The notes beneath the pieces are model-generated. The model was given only the letters and a program-made list of their open reading frames with translations. It was not told the origin of the DNA and made no database searches. A program made the position numbers and the translations under genes. A stretch of 64,000 bases of DNA from Stratiolaelaps scimitus. Taxonomy: Eukaryota > Arthropoda > Arachnida > Mesostigmata > Laelapidae. The stretch is from contig JABWDB010000006.1 of NCBI GenBank assembly GCA_019614645.1, positions 5,456,001 to 5,520,000 of the forward strand, in the 5' to 3' direction. This document shows, in pieces, positions 12,001-23,408 of this stretch. Position 1 is the first letter of the stretch; the number at the start of each line of letters is the position of its first letter.

Positions 12001-12658
12001 GCCATATTCATCGGACCTTGTACGAACCGATTATCACCTTCTCCGTTCCCTGGCAAATTATTTGCACTACCTTCGGCCATGAAGATGACCTCAAAACATG
12101 GCTGGACAGCTTTTTTGCCACGAAATCATTTTGGAAAGGAGGGATCTATTAATTCGTTGAGAGATGGTATGAGGTAGTAGACAATGAAGGCGAATACATA
12201 ACAGATAAATAAATAGTTAAAACTGAGGAAATAGTGTGTTATCTTTGTGACAACGAAAATCACCAAAACGTATACACCAACCTGATATTTTTGTAACAAC
12301 AACAACAACGCAATAAATGTGATATTTAATTAGCACTAAATCAATATATTATTAATTATAATTATCATATTTTTAACCTGTTCAGATAAGCATGGCAGAT
12401 ACGATGCGCCATGCAGCAGATCTTCGCTGCCGTGTTGACCACATCCATGTTTTTCACCGGGAAGTCATCGATAATACGAATTATCACAGGGGTACACTTG
12501 AGAGCTTTGCGAAACATGTTCATCATAAATTTGCGTTCTTCAAGGGTGGATTTGTACGTGAGGTCTTGGTTGCACAGATCAAATGTTGAAGCGAATACCG
12601 GAATCAAAAGACAGTTGCAAGCCATCGCCATGAAAAAACTTTTCCAGTAGACTGTCAT
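9011..12658 (-). CDS. Secreted six-cysteine protein, copy 1
   Basis: Two coding exons: 12658-12378 (281 bases) and 9293-9011 (283 bases). The donor reads AACAG|GTTAAA and the acceptor GCTTTTTGCAG|G. The intron is phase 2 and rebuilds an Arg codon (94) at the junction. The product is 187 residues, with a signal peptide of about 23 residues (MTVYWKSFF start, hydrophobic core, VFA cleavage region). Cysteines at 29, 55, 82, 88, 115 and 154 are shared by all copies; Cys81 is an extra. Helix-like segments fill both exons, with a basic C-terminal helix (LTEMARRRLDQIF). I chose the inner ATG because copies 3 and 4 share it and copy 3 has no in-frame ATG just upstream. The intron is 3084 bases, lengthened by a Tc3-like element. 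Likely secreted; family and function unknown. Confidence 0.75.
9592..11329 (+). mobile_element. Tc3-like Tc1/mariner transposon
   Basis: The element starts CAGTGGTGTGCAT and ends with the reverse complement. Inverted terminal repeats run for about 180 bases on each side (9592-9775 and about 11150-11329). A TA follows the right end; the left flank reads CA, so one copy of the target TA has mutated. The broken transposase shows a Tc3-type helix-turn-helix region (about 9850-9990) and a catalytic core with VFSDEKK, VFQQDNASIH and LSPMENLW. The second Asp and the Glu are separated by 34 residues (DD34E). Unit 2 carries the empty site near 20440. The element lies in the intron of gene copy 1. Confidence 0.85.
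10068..10200 (+). mobile_element. R1-like LINE 3' UTR nested in the Tc3-like element
   Basis: A segment with CAGTGCCCCAAGTCAAAATC, then GAGTCTGACAC and GGTGTCCATGCAGG, ends in TTTACCTTTAACC. It matches the 3' UTR of the LINE at 13950-15240 and the reverse copies at 28765-28915 and 53165-53420. It interrupts the transposase frame, so it arrived after the Tc3-like element or with an already dead copy. Confidence 0.6.
11500..12240 (+). mobile_element. Dead mariner element in intron of copy 1
   Basis: The translation in broken frames shows the mariner N-terminal helix-turn-helix (KALFFLYK, then DDDISKRTAQYWRAKFK), a fragment near the first Asp (RIVAYDGK), and the C-terminal part DDLKTWLDSFF with FVERWYEVVDNEGEYI. 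The central region is deleted and no terminal repeats are clear. The same relic lies in the introns of the other three copies. Confidence 0.75.
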
Positions 12659-12787
12659 GACAAAATATGGCGTCGTAGGCTGATACAAGCCTCAAGTACA
12701 GTGTAACTTTCAACGTTCAAACATAATAATACTTATCTGCTTCTTGACTTCAAAATAAAGCAACGGTTTTTCAACGATGTTCATTCC

Positions 12788-13190
12788 TTTATATTTATTC
12801 CGATTCGATACTAAATTGATGTTAAAGATGGCCTTTGTTTCATCAGCTGGGAAGTCAAGTGATAACAGTCAATCATCTGATTAAATATCGCCGTGGGCAC
12901 TGTTCAATCGGCGGAGGACTGCTTTTGGAACAATCCACACAATGGGCCTTATCCAACCTTACGGAGAGATCTTCTTTTTTTATATTTTATTGGCGGCTGG
13001 TCTCCAGCCCTTTCTCGATCAGTTACTTCTCGACACTTACCCCTATGGTAGTGTCTTAGTACGAGAAATGTCGAGAGGAAAAATGCACATCTTTCCAAGG
13101 CTACAGCGCGGTTTGAAATTACGATGCCCAGTCTATTTATCGAAGCGGTACCCATAGGTATATTGAAGTTACCGCCTAGACGATTCATGG
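12788..13190 (-). promoter_or_regulatory. Putative promoter of gene copy 1
   Basis: A TATAAA on the minus strand (TTTATA at 12788-12793) lies 130 bases before the ATG and is kept at the same spacing in the other three copies. Upstream of it, about 12840-13190 is a block conserved in all four units, including the AATATCGCCGTGGGCACTG core. The transcription start is not visible; about 25-30 bases after the TATA box is the usual place. Confidence 0.5.
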
Positions 13191-13540
13191 TGACAGTTCG
13201 ATCTGCTCTCTGATCAGCTGAGTACCTACGGTCTTAGAGGAAGTCTTTGGTCGCCTTGGCCTTCAATACACAAAAGATAGCTCATGGTCACGTAGTGAGC
13301 AATCACCACGTCGGCTGTTTCTTAACTGTTCAAAAATTTAACAGCTGTCTGTTCCTTACATTTATCCGTTCTTAGAGAGACAGAGAAGATGCGTTGAGTA
13401 TTATTGCAAAACGTTTTCCCGGAATGCAGCATTATACGGTATATACCGCAGTAGAACCACGTGCACTGCAATATGCTCGTGTATGTTCTAATTAAATCGA
13501 ATACATCATCAGCAAGCTGTACTATATATATCTATATTCC

Positions 13541-13949
13541 AGAAACGGCAGATTGACTAAAAACGCTGGTATAAAGTCGCTCAGTGTAATAGTTTAAGAC
13601 GAAGACAGATTCGATGAACTCTTTGAGATTCGATATTCGATGAACCGTAGGGACTTTGTAGTTAATCCGACGAGTCAGGCGAGGACAGTATAACGTGAAG
13701 GCATAGAAATCCCGTAACTCGTTTATCTAACTATACATTACAAAAGTGCGTGAATCGTACACTTATTTTCAATCCTTTGGTTTGTGAGATTGGTTTTTTG
13801 TTCGTCACTCACAGACTCGTAGTCACAAACTCAACCCAAAGTGATTCCTTTTTGCTTGATTTCCTAATAATTTGGGTTGTTGAGGTGTTTCGTCCCAGCT
13901 CATCCAGTTCAAGAAAATCACTGTAGCTATCCACTGTAACTAAATAATG
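13541..13949. other. Spacer between unit 1 and LINE relic
   Basis: No exon or known repeat is visible. Confidence 0.35.
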
Positions 13950-15240
13950 TTTGTCTTCCCACATGAATATGTCTTTGTGCATTATTTGCCATGGTACTTG
14001 GATGATCGATTTGTTTAGTAGAGTTTTAACAGACAGCCAAGGTTACACAAGGCTGAATCCTTGGTCCCCTCCTCTGGAACACCGGGTACGACGGCGTCCT
14101 GGGGATCAAGCACCTTCCTCCGCGGGAAGACTTGATCGCCTACGCGGGCGATCTCGTTGTCACGGTGCAAGCCAGGACTGCCGAAGAGCTAGAGGGGAGC
14201 ACGAACCAGACACTTGATGAGAATCAGTTCTGGATGGAACAACACGGACTCGAGCTAGCGCCATCGAAGAGTGAGGCCGTCCTCCTCATCGGTAGGAAAC
14301 GGTGTCCGAACATCAATATTGTGCTGGCAGGGGAGGACATCCAGCTCGCAGATGCGGCCCGGTACCTCGGGGTGTACCTTGACAAGGCCATGAGGGGCGC
14401 TGCGCACGTCAGGATAGCGGCAGTGAGGGTTTCTAATGCTGCTGCCGGGCTTGCCCGGATCTTGCCGAACATCCATGGTCCGTGAGAAGTCAAAAGGCGC
14501 CTGCTGCTGTCGGTCGCTAAATCGATCATGCTGTTCGACGCCCCGGTCTGGGTCTCTGTACCGTCGTCTCGCCCGTACATCAAGAGGACCCTCAGGAGAA
14601 CCCAGACGACGCTGGCCCTCCGGGTCGCGCAAGCATACAGAACGGTGAGCACTCAAGCGGCTATGGTCCTCGCTGGAACGGCACCCTGGGACCTCAAAGC
14701 TGAACAGCAACCCCGTCGACATCTGCTGCTCGGCGCTGCTCGGCGATGCAGGAGTCGAAGACGATCCTTTTCACACCCTGGCAGCATGTGGAGACACGGA
14801 GCAGGTACGGCAGGAGGTCGCGGACGCCGAACTGACACGGGCCATGCAGGACGGGATCCGATCCGGTTCGTTTCCTACATGTGCCTGGGCAGAGACAAGT
14901 GGGACAGAGGGAGCACACTAACCGAAAGGATCCTCCGGCAGAAGAATAGGCTAGAACGGGCGCGGATGGCAGGGATGGTCCGAAGGGACGATGCCCGGAA
15001 CCCACCTGCTGCGGCTGGGCGGGAGAGTTCGCCCCAGAGAAAGAACTGAGGTATAGGACATGGTTGGAGTCAACTGCCGGTCCCTGCAAGGCACTGACTG
15101 AAGTAATACTTTGACAGTCCCGGTCAGTGCCCCAACTCAAAATCGGTTCTGGGTTGAGTCAGTAAGAGTCTGACACTACCAGGTGAAATACCTTAGTGCC
15201 TGGTGTCCATGCAGGATTTACCGTTAACGTCTAAAAAAAA
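13950..15240 (+). mobile_element. 5'-truncated R1-like LINE
   Basis: Broken frames give the C-terminal half of an R1-clade reverse transcriptase, with the catalytic box reading YAGDL where YADDL is expected, so the site is lost. It is followed by LAPSKSEAVLLIGRKR and YLGVYLDK. A 3' UTR with the GGTGTCCATGCAGG block ends in an A-run near 15233. The GC content is well above the flanks. Fragments of the same family lie at 10068-10200, 28765-28915 and 53165-53420. Confidence 0.75.
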
Positions 15241-15559
15241 AGTAGAGTTTTAATTATTATATAACAGAGGAATTATTCCGACGGATATTGGTCTCTCCCT
15301 CGTGAGACTCGAGCACTCACCTCAGATAAGAAGTTTGCATGGAACTGAAGCAAATCGCTGTGAACGAATAGTAAACTACTACTACTTGTGCCCTTGTGTC
15401 TTATAAGTGTGTAACTATGTATATACTCGAAGCATGTTTTTACTGGTGGTTCCCTTTAACTATTCATTCGAGCCGGTCAATTATTTGTAATCTTTATACC
15501 CACTGAAATTGAATAACCATCCTGTGAGGCCAGGCGTGGTGTTCACACGTCCTGCAGTA

Positions 15560-17141
15560 CTATTTAACGATAACTAAAGCGTTTGTACAATGACAGTTCC
15601 GTAAATAAAGAAATATATGATTGATTGAGTAGCGATTCGGGGCATTACCTCGTTCTATAGATTTGACAGGCACTGGATCGCTCCACCCAAAATTGTAGGT
15701 CATCACTGATTCCCGATCAGAAAATAATAGCCTGGCGTCATAAGCCAGATGTGATATGTGGGCGTGCCGCAAAAATTTTGCAAAATATATTTCATGAATT
15801 CCAAGCGCATGTCCTGACGGCGCTTCGCGCGTGTGTCCAGGGGCTTCGAGAAAATACTTTGAAGCGGTTTGCGGTCTGTGCGCACTGTCACATTATGTAC
15901 CGTACATATGCTTTTGTCAAACCCCTTGCACGCTATCATGATGGCTAAGCATTATTCGTATCGCTTTGATATACGAACTTATACTGTGGTTGTGTGAGTC
16001 TGTGTAACGGTTCGCAAGTTGGGGACAAAAGAAAGTGAACACATCCTAAGAAACTCATGATTCCCTTTACATGCTCCCGTGGTGGCGTATCTAAGATGGC
16101 TTTGACCTTCTTTTACCCGCTTTTAGCCCGTCTTTGCTGACGATGCGTCCCATAAATTTTACTCCTAATATCCCTCGGCGAAGCTTTCCCTTGTTGTAAC
16201 AAATCCCTGCTTGGCGTGCTCTTTCGAATAGTGTGGCCTGCAGTGTTCTGTAATGATCTTCAATAACTTCTTCTGGTGTCTCCTTCCCCCATGCTATTGC
16301 ATCACCCGCTACCACTGCCACATTTAGTCATATGCCTTTCCCTGACGTCTCTGGTTTTCTTCTGGTGCTGAAGCTATTCCCCGAAGGACCCTGCAGTATT
16401 GATATCTGGCTATAGGGGTCCAGAAGATTGTATACCTGCGACTTTCCAGGCGACTATATCAATGACTTAAAATAAGACCATCTACTTCACTCTGTCGGTT
16501 CTGATCTGTAGCGCCACTGATCCCATTGTTGTGGTTCTTCATATAGTTTTAGTACTGCTTGGTTACGGCGGTTTATGAGTTGTCTTGTAGCTGTTCAGCT
16601 TAATGTGCGTCTGAAGACCCTTAAGCCTGCAGGTTGCCTTTGTGTCGAGCAGGGAGCTGACCTCCTCGCAGCGATTTCCCGCGTTCTGCGCTACACCCAG
16701 CCTTCGTTTGGGAGTGCAATCCATTGTTTCAGTCTGAAACACGTCGTCAGCGTGGTCTGACGCCGGATTCGCCTTTTTTCTTTTGAGACGAGGAAATTTT
16801 CTTCAAACGCTCGGACACCACCAGAGACGTTCCAATCTCCATGAAAGTGGGCCGATCCAGTGCAGGGTTGACGTGGGGATTCACCTTGGTTTTGCAGAAA
16901 CCGTACGTTGCTTCCATCTCGACCTGCATAAGCGTCCGAATTGACTCTTTTTGTTGCATACGTTATAGGGTTGGCCCATAGCAGGATATTCTCTTGGTGT
17001 ATGGCCCCTCCCGCAATTCCTATATTGTTCATAAATTTGCGCGCGCGTTGTGTGCTTTTGTTTTGCGATCTTCATCTCGCCGACGAGCTCCCGTGAATCG
17101 CACCGCCGCCACATTTTCATGCTAAGCCATATATGTGCCAT
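15560..17141 (-). mobile_element. Gypsy-type LTR retrotransposon relic
   Basis: On the minus strand the order is gag, reverse transcriptase, RNase H, as expected for Gypsy. The gag end carries the knuckle-like CRNCGRGHTPREYPA, with Tyr where a Cys is usual, and then CNKKSQFGRLC (about 17040-16920). The end of the reverse transcriptase shows ARQAGICYNKGKLRRGILG and KFMGRIVSKDGLK (about 16250-16100). The RNase H start shows VRTDRKPLQSIFSKPL (about 15880-15820). Large deletions and stops make it inactive. No LTRs are seen. Confidence 0.75.
16774..16876 (-). mobile_element. Short retro-repeat with target duplication
   Basis: Compared with the related Gypsy fragment at 26041-26100, this segment is extra. 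It begins with a T-rich run (poly(A) on the minus strand) and is bracketed by GGATTCGCC (16765-16773) and GGATTCACC (16877-16885), a 9-base target duplication with one mismatch. It belongs to the family at 1786-1880. Confidence 0.7.
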
Positions 17142-18505
17142 ATATGAAACGTATGCACTATCTGCACAATTTGATCGTGTAACACAAACATATTTCGGAG
17201 CGGAGGCGAGATAGAGGCGATGCAGTAAAAGCTAGAATGGTATTACTGTAATTCTGAAATGGATAACATCGTATATTTAAATGGCATTATAACCACATAA
17301 GAAGCTTCTGAAAAAGATATGCTATGGGTTTTACTATTTTTTACCCTTTCAACTAAATCTTGGTTAACGCGAAAGCATACCAGCGACCAGACGAAATTAG
17401 CTGCCTTGCGCGAATCGAACGAAGATCAAACGCCATTGTGATTTCGCAGTTAGACGCCAAATCCTTTTAGCTTCATCATAATTTCTCGTTAATTTCAAAT
17501 TCGGACAAAACGGCCTGACCAGACAATATTGTTCCAGTAATACGCATATTATCTTGTTATCCTATTTCTTGTTCTAGTTCTGTCGCCCCCAGTTTATTCC
17601 AGGCCATGAGCTGAGTTTCACACGGTGTCCGATGATTTTAGAGTGGTGCCTTCACTTTCTTTATAAGGTAGATATCCGGCTATGGACGTTTCTTATGAGA
17701 ACCATCAGTAGCGATTAAGCAGGTCAAAGGACGTTATCCGCCACAGAGTTTTAGATAAGGGTCGCATTTCAGACGTCCCGCTCTGTGAAAACTATTACGC
17801 TGAACTATTTGCCTGAAATGTGAAAGAATACTCCTTTCGTAGCTAAGCGCATTGTAGGCCCGCAGTAGAAACTATAAAACTACTTTGTTTGTTAGCTGGA
17901 AGTCTTATTTTTCCCAACTGTGTATTGACGTATCACCCTACTGTAAGACTACTTTTAACCCCTCCCCATCCCCGGTCTTGTGTAGCATTTTGTTGCTTAA
18001 GTGGAGCAGAGTAGAGCCGTAAAGCGAAGCTGCAGGTTCGCTATGCACGGACGGCATATTTATAGCACAGGTGGTATGCCCTGTCGTGACAGGGCATGCC
18101 AACTCCTGTCAAGTGATCACTGCGGCGATCACACAGGCAGATGGGCGCATGGCTGAACTGACAGAAGACAGCTTATCAACACTGCTTGATACGTCTGAGC
18201 CACAAACTGGGTTATGAGATAGTGATGGCCTTATAGGAAGCCAGATGTGGTAATACTTAGCTTACGGTTGTGATCATCGAATGATGATAACGTCTTTTCA
18301 ATCGGTCCTTGTGCTATTTAATGGGGTACCCCATGGAGCGTGAACTCGCATCTTAAGCAAAAAATGGCTAGATGAAATGTATAAACGTGTTTATTATCTT
18401 AATCATATATTAGGCAAATTCATACTTCTTTAGAGGCTCATGGAAGGCTGCTTAAGAAAACTATTTTTGTTGTGTCATGTTGTCCCTTGATAGATAAATT
18501 AACCT

Positions 18506-18561
18506 GACTCTCTCTGGTGGTGACCGTGCGTTTGAGGAAAATTTCCTCCTCAAAAAAAAAG
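18506..18561 (+). mobile_element. 56-base poly(A) retro-insertion
   Basis: Unit 1 lacks this segment (compare 7275-7320). It is bracketed by the exact 13-base repeat GATAAATTAACCT at 18493-18505 and 18562-18574 and ends in a run of nine A. It is a 5'-truncated member of the 1786-1880 family, inserted after units 1 and 2 split. Confidence 0.8.
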
Positions 18562-18699
18562 GATAAATTAACCTGCGCCGTCGGTTCCCCAACAGGTTTA
18601 TATCTGTACGAGAAGTACAAATTCCGCTCAGGGGACCCAATCATAGAGTTGCAGACGATGTGAACTCATCGTCATCGCTGCACTGCTGATTCTGAAAGA

Positions 18700-19765
18700 G
18701 GTATTACTTAACGGCGAATGTAGACACAGTAGGGAGTGACTTCAAGCACATTCTCTCAATTTTGTTTTCGCAAAGGTCGAAGGGTATGCGAATTGGTTGT
18801 CGTACGTCACCAGGATTGTCGATCCCGGATCATCCCGGGCGGGTAGATCTTTGTCAGCGTGCATCGCATCTTGTATATCGAAGGCGCTCTACCATCCACG
18901 CTTGACTCTGATTCGGGGCAAGAGCTGCGAAGTCCTCAGGCCGTAGCGGTTGAGCTTAAGCAGTTACTTTGCGACCATCGGAGCTGTGACTGTTGCCTTC
19001 CTTGACATCGAGGAAGATGTTCGGTCTCAGTTGGCAGCTCTTCGGAGAATAGAGGATACCTCACTCATTCGAGATTCAGATAGCTCTTCACGGACTAAGA
19101 CAGGACGGGGAGTGGGAGCCACCGATGTTCCAAACAAGTTGCTGAAGCTAGCCGCAGATGCTCTTGTGCACCCGCTGTCGAGTGTCACTAACACGTATTT
19201 TAGTACGGGGTCATTCCCTAGCAAACTGAAGGAACCGATAATAGTTTAATTTGCTTACGACCTGGGATATTTCTGCAAATGCTCGAATGTTCTGGGTGTG
19301 TATGACTACCTTAGTCTGATTCAGATCATACCTCATCAGGGGAATGAATGCAGTTAAGAGAGAAGGAGGTTGACATTAGAACGGCTCAGGGCTCGGTGTG
19401 CTGTTGCTCCTATATATTCATTGTTTATATGAACTTTGTTCACCTAAGATCTGTGAAGGCGATATCTGTAAGATATAGCGTGTGTAGACAATACTTCAAT
19501 GCTGTTTTGACCTGACTCCGCCAAGCTTAGCATTGGAATTCAGAGGACTCTGGATCACGTTGTAAAGACCATTGGGGCTATCATTGATGCTTTGGCTAGT
19601 TGTTATTGCTAGCGAAATGGAGCTGGTTATATTCCGCACACCTCCGAGAATGGTTAATGTGCAGTTGCCCATGCTTGAGGACTCACAGCTTGTCTTGCCC
19701 CAGACTGTCAAGTGCCTGGGGTTAAATCTTCACGAAATTATGAAATGGCAGAGTCATGTATGAGT
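18700..19765 (+). mobile_element. Decayed CR1/Jockey-like LINE fragment in unit 2
   Basis: The same LINE as at 7400-8830, with the VPNKLLKLAADALVHPL block kept up to 19250. It then has different sequence leading to a reverse-transcriptase C-terminal part (LPQTVKCLGLNLHEIMKWQ) at 19570-19763 that unit 1 lacks, so the two copies kept different parts of one ancestral element. Confidence 0.65.
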
Positions 19766-19878
19766 ATATGTACAAACAATTATGTTCTGATGTCGTGAAC
19801 ATTCGCTTTCAGCCGAGACGGCGGTCGTTTCTTCAAGAAGACGCGTCCATTGGTGAATCTGTCTGTTTGTAATCGTTA

Positions 19879-21993
19879 CTATATAGCGCTGAAAATTTGA
19901 ACTACTCTCCGCCGAAGCATCTCCGTTAGCCTCAGCAGAACGTTCACATCGCCGGCGATGAACCGCACGTGTCGTAATGCACATCCAAATAGGTCGGATA
20001 TCATATACTCAAGTTTTATGGAGCCAGCCTCCGCCTTGGACATGTGGAATATGTTCGCTATGGAGACGTCGTCCATCATTCTTACAAGGCGCAAAAAGCA
20101 GGTTGCGAGTGTCTCGGACTCTTTCTCGCTGAGTATGTACCGATTCCGGCCTGAAACCGTCCTGTAAAAATCACAAGCGAAGACTTGGACACTAAATCTT
20201 GTGTTGGGTACAACAGTACTGATAAACAAACAACAATTGTAACATAAAAAGTTCTAGGTAGATGACTAACGAAGGTAGATGAAAACGAGAGTGTATGTTG
20301 TAGAACAGAGATGAGACGCCTCATTTTCATTTATAGTTGAATGTATTAATCTCTTGAATCGGGAGAATTGCCGTACAGCTCCTACTTAGCAGTTACTGAG
20401 CAATCGTTGCGAAGTAGTACTGAATTAGCTTCACACTGTATATATATATATAATATAATATGTATGAAATTAGACATGATCACTGAAAATGAACGACGTT
20501 CACAACATTCGAAGATGCCAGTAAAATGTGGCAGGAGATAGATTCACGTGCATTTTTGGCTTTCAATATTATAAGGTTGGTGCATACGTTTTGGCGGTAT
20601 TTTAATTCCTTCCCTCCTCTACTTGGCGGCCACTGTTTGGTTACATGCACCACTCATTCGAAAGCTCTGTTCTTCCTCTACAAGTGGAACATAAGGGCTT
20701 CCACTTTACGAAGGCCCCCAAACATCGACGTTAGGTGTACGGGGACGATGATATCAGTAAGAGAAGTGCTCAATATTGGAGGGCCAAATTTAAAATGCAT
20801 CTCACATGGGTTGACCATCTGACTTTGATGAGGAACGTCTTAAGACATCGTTGAAGAAAAACGGCCAGCAGACAATGCAGCAATACTGTAATGCGTCACT
20901 TCCCCTTACTTGAATTTCTCCAAACACTTAAAGTGTGGGTTCCCCATGAGCTGTCCAAACGAAACAAGGAAACTAGGCTTAACATGAAAACCCAACACGT
21001 CGCCCGCTATCGTGGGACACGCGATCGCACTGAACTGATTCCTGCATCGAATTGTCGCTTATGACGGGAAGTGGTACCTCTACGATAATATGAGCAGCAG
21101 GAACCCGAGTGGGTGACCCTGAAGGAAGTAAGATTTGCACCCAAAGAATGCTGCACGACCACACAAAATCCGTGGAAGTAACCCTAATAAACCTCAGCTT
21201 GGAAGTCTTGTTTTGTTACACTTGCCATATTCATCGGACTTTGTACGATTATCACCTTCTCCGTTCCCTGGCAAATTATTTGCACTACCTTCGGCCATGA
21301 AGATCACCTTAAAACATGGCTAGACAGCTTTTGTGCCACGAAACCATTTTGGAAAGGGGAGATCTATTAATTCGTTGAGAGATGGTATGAGGTAGTAGAC
21401 ACTGAAGGCGAATATATAACAGATAAATAAATAGTTAAAACTGAGGAAATAGTGTGTTATCTTTGTGACAACAAAAATCGCCAAAACTTATACACCAACC
21501 TGATATTTTTGTAACATACACGATACTCTCTCTGTGTTGTCGGAATGACAACCTCACATAGATTAGTCATCTTGAATACCCTAACAACAGCAGCAACAAC
21601 AACGCAATAAATGTGATATTTAATTAGCACTTAATCTAAAAACGCATATAAATGTGACATTTAATTAGCAGTAAATCAATATATTATTAATTATAATGCT
21701 CATATGTTTAACCTGTTCAGATAAGCATGGCAGATACGATCCGCCATGCAGCAGAGCTTCGCTGCTGTGTTGAGCACATCCATGTTTTTCACCGGGAAGT
21801 CATCGATAATACGAATTACCACAGGGATACACTTGAGAGCTTTGCGAAACATGTTTATCATAAATTTGCGTTCTTCAAGGGTGGATTTGTACGTGACGTC
21901 TTGGTTGCACAGATCAAATGTTGTAGCGAATACCGGAATGAGAAGACAGTCGCAAGCCACTGCCATGAAAAAACTTTTCCAATAGAATGTCAT
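19879..21993 (-). CDS. Secreted six-cysteine protein, copy 2
   Basis: Exons 21993-21713 (281 bases) and 20161-19879 (283 bases). The donor is AACAG|GTTAAA, the acceptor TTTTTACAG|G, and the intron is phase 2 with 1551 bases. It encodes 187 residues with the same signal peptide pattern (MTFYWKSFF) and all six shared cysteines, plus Cys81 as in copy 1. In exon A it differs from copy 1 at 11 of 94 residues, mostly conservative (Val/Ile/Leu) changes, with no stop or frameshift. That pattern suggests both copies are still functional, but I did not compute substitution rates. Family and function unknown. Confidence 0.75.
20630..21440 (+). mobile_element. Dead mariner element in intron of copy 2
   Basis: Orthologous to the relic at 11500-12240, and more complete in the middle. 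It keeps the mariner linker motif VWVPHELSKRNKE near 20930-20975, which unit 1 has deleted, and the region around the first catalytic Asp (RIVAYDGKWYLYDN). Stops and frame breaks are many. Confidence 0.75.
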
Positions 21994-22122
21994 GACAAAA
22001 TATGGCGTCGTAGGCTGATACAAGCCTTAAGTACAGTGCAACCTTCAACGTTTAAACATAATAATACTTATCTGCTTTTTGACTTCAAAACAAAGCAATG
22101 GTTTTTCAACGACGTTCAATCC

Positions 22123-22530
22123 TTTATATTTATTCAGATTCGATACGAAATTGCTGTTAAAGATTGCCTTTATTTCATCAGCTGAGAAGTCAAGTGGTAA
22201 CGATCAATCATCTGATTAAATATCGCCGTGGGCACTGTTCAATCGGCGGAGGACTGCGTTTGGAACAATCCACACAATGGGCCTTATCCAACCTTACGGA
22301 GAGAGTCTGATCTTCTTTTTTTATATTTTATTGGCGGCCGGTCTCCAGCCCTTTATCGATCAGTCACTTCTCGACACTTACCCCTCTGATAGTGTCTTAG
22401 TACGAGAAATGTCGAGAGAAAAAATCCACATCTTTCTAAGGCTACAGCGGGGTTTGAAATTGCGATATCCAGTCTATTTATCGAAGCGGTACCCATAGGT
22501 ATATTGAAGTTACCGCCCAGACGATTCATG
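22123..22530 (-). promoter_or_regulatory. Putative promoter of gene copy 2
   Basis: A minus-strand TATAAA (TTTATA at 22123-22128) lies 130 bases before the ATG, followed upstream by the conserved block with AATATCGCCGTGGGCACTG near 22218-22236. Layout as in copy 1. Confidence 0.5.
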
Positions 22531-22661
22531 GTGACAATCCGATCTGTTCTCTGATCAGCTGAGTACCTACGGTCTGAGAGGAAGTCTTTGGTCGCCTTGG
22601 CTTTCAATACACAAAAGATAGCCCATGACCACGTAGTTAGCAATCACCACGTCGGCTGTTT

Positions 22662-22726
22662 GCTCGCAAAACATTTATTCAAACCTACAGTAGTTCCTAC
22701 AGTAGGAATTATTTCTAGGGATTATG
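22662..22726 (-). mobile_element. Short tail of the RLE-type LINE, minus strand
   Basis: Absent from unit 1 (compare 13315-13325). Its reverse complement begins CATAATCCCTAGAAATAATT and matches the 3' UTR seen at 6914-6940 and 37590-37610. Flanking duplication is at most GTTT (22658-22661 and 22727-22730). It is another post-duplication insertion in unit 2. Confidence 0.65.
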
Positions 22727-22974
22727 GTTTCTTAACTGTTCAAAAATTTAACAGCTGTCTGTTCTTTACATTTATCCGTTCTTATAGAGACAGAGAAGAT
22801 GCGTTGAGTATTATTGCAAAACGTTTTCTAGGAACACAACATTATACGGTATATACCGCAGCAGAACCACGTGCACTGTAATATGCTCGTGTATGTTCTA
22901 ATTAAATAGAATACATCATCAGCAAGCTGTACTACATATAGATATATATATTTTGTTGTTACTTCGTGACAACG

Positions 22975-23366
22975 AAGGGCCGGCCCCTAGCAATTTGGCC
23001 CCCAGTTCGGACTCCCGCGAGGGATCCCCATGGGAGACTCTTGCGCCGATGGGCGGAGGAGCATCCCATTGACTAGAACACGTAGTGGGCCGTAACGCGC
23101 GGTTCAGAGGTAGTACGGGCGGGCCTCGGGGAGTGCCCATGGGGAGAGCCAAGCCCAGGCCTAAGCGGCGCGCACTCAGGAACACTCAAGCGGTAGGGTT
23201 TACCTCAATTAGGTATGCTTAGTACCATCGCTTGTGTACGTTTCGAGGGTGCGAGCAGGGTAAGCGGGCAGCCGGAAACCCAGGCAGGAAGGCGGCCGAG
23301 AGTTCGGCCGGCTCGGACAATTGTGCGCAGCCAACTATCCCGGCTTTGTTTCAGCGGAGCCAGGGT

Positions 23367-23408
<42 letters not shown>

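Larger units (their letters stand above)
6481..13540 (-). repeat. Tandem unit 1 of the secreted-protein array
   Basis: The unit runs from the block beginning near CCATATATGAAACGT to the CTGTACTA block near 13510, and is close to identical with 17140-22945 over most of its length. From left to right it holds an old LINE, exon B, mariner, exon A and the upstream control block. Three things separate it from unit 2: a Tc3-like element, a LINE tail at 6865-6975, and a longer LINE body. Boundaries are judged by eye. Confidence 0.7.
17140..22945 (-). repeat. Tandem unit 2 of the secreted-protein array
   Basis: Close partner of 6481-13540 with the same order: LINE, exon B, mariner, exon A, control block. 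Relative to unit 1 it has extra sequence near 17195-17665 and 17965-18200, lacks the Tc3-like element, has lost much of the LINE body, and carries its own small insertions at 18506-18561 and 22662-22726. Confidence 0.7.

Noticed and set aside
9011..12658. Secreted family as odorant-binding proteins
   Set aside because: Six cysteines and helices fit, but the C2-C3 gap is 26 residues instead of 3 and the C5-C6 gap is about 38 instead of 8.
14224..15140. Long minus-strand frames in 14224-15140
   Set aside because: They are antisense shadows of the R1-like reverse transcriptase relic.
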